DNA of 22,025 nt from an uncultured Muribaculaceae bacterium (GTDB lineage: Bacteria > Bacteroidota > Bacteroidia > Bacteroidales > Muribaculaceae), in NCBI GenBank assembly GCA_910583795.1, contig CAJTZQ010000064.1, positions 1-22,025 of the forward strand, written 5' to 3'. Numbering within the stretch: the first letter of the stretch is position 1; the number at the start of each line of letters is the position of its first letter. Below are positions 22,008 to 22,025 of this stretch, piece after piece. The notes below the pieces were generated by a model. That model worked only from the letters and a program-made list of their open reading frames with translations. It had not been told where the DNA came from and made no database searches. Both the position numbers and the translations under genes were made by a program.

Positions 22008-22025
22008 TAAGGCGGCGATTACCTA
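22008..22025 (-). rRNA. 5S rRNA gene, 3' end only (runs off the window)
   Basis: TAAGGCGGCGATTACCTA is identical over 18 bases to 21833-21850, the 3' end of the 5S-like copy. With the terminator next to it this marks the end of another 5S gene on the minus strand, probably the normal 5S of a 16S-23S-5S operon lying to the right. Confidence 0.65.

Overview
The window looks like a chromosomal segment from a gut-type Bacteroidales, possibly Muribaculaceae-like. The grounds are Bacteroidetes promoters (TTTG, about 20-23 bases, TAnnTTTG), the absence of Shine-Dalgarno sequences, lipoproteins whose Cys is followed by acidic residues, a TonB-linked beta-barrel, and a dut-TPR-DUF4292-EnvC gene order that I recall from Bacteroidales. 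The genus is a guess.

Layout. (1) 26-1021: a family 2 glycosyltransferase on the minus strand, then 0.8 kb of AT-rich intergenic DNA with a possible 42-residue ORF and a strong terminator. (2) 1801-6806: an AT-rich plus-strand lipoprotein island. It holds a leucine-rich-repeat lipoprotein, a large lipoprotein gene broken by a T8 frameshift plus an in-frame TGA, and a three-gene operon: small DUF3244-like secreted protein, surface C10 (streptopain-like) protease with an unusual number of cysteines, and small acidic lipoprotein. (3) 6982-14184: two paralogous TPR / transmembrane / HTH-like proteins flank an orphan HipB-like regulator and a TonB-dependent beta-barrel gene. (4) 14200-14424: a duplicated 52-bp unit and a telomere-like TAAACYC heptamer array with a 35-bp higher-order repeat. 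(5) 14426-19361: a minus-strand core operon, dut - TPR protein - DUF4292 protein - EnvC-like murein hydrolase activator. (6) 19558-19725: a 55-residue 2[4Fe-4S] ferredoxin with its own promoter and terminator. (7) 19992-21662: a second family 2 glycosyltransferase and an AraC-family regulator. (8) 21752-22025: the end of a probable rRNA operon on the minus strand, with the 3' end of one 5S gene at the window edge followed by a second, structurally aberrant 5S-like copy. Each is followed by a related terminator hairpin.

How it fits together. The accessory left half looks like a surface proteolysis and sensing locus: lipoproteins probably shown outside the cell, a protease with a possible cognate inhibitor, and membrane-tethered regulators beside an outer-membrane barrel. 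The right half is envelope housekeeping (septal hydrolase activation, outer-membrane biogenesis) coupled to dUTP removal. The most unusual observations are the paired trans-membrane TPR/HTH regulators, the doubly broken lipoprotein gene, the cysteine-rich C10 protease, the heptamer repeat and the aberrant tandem 5S copy.
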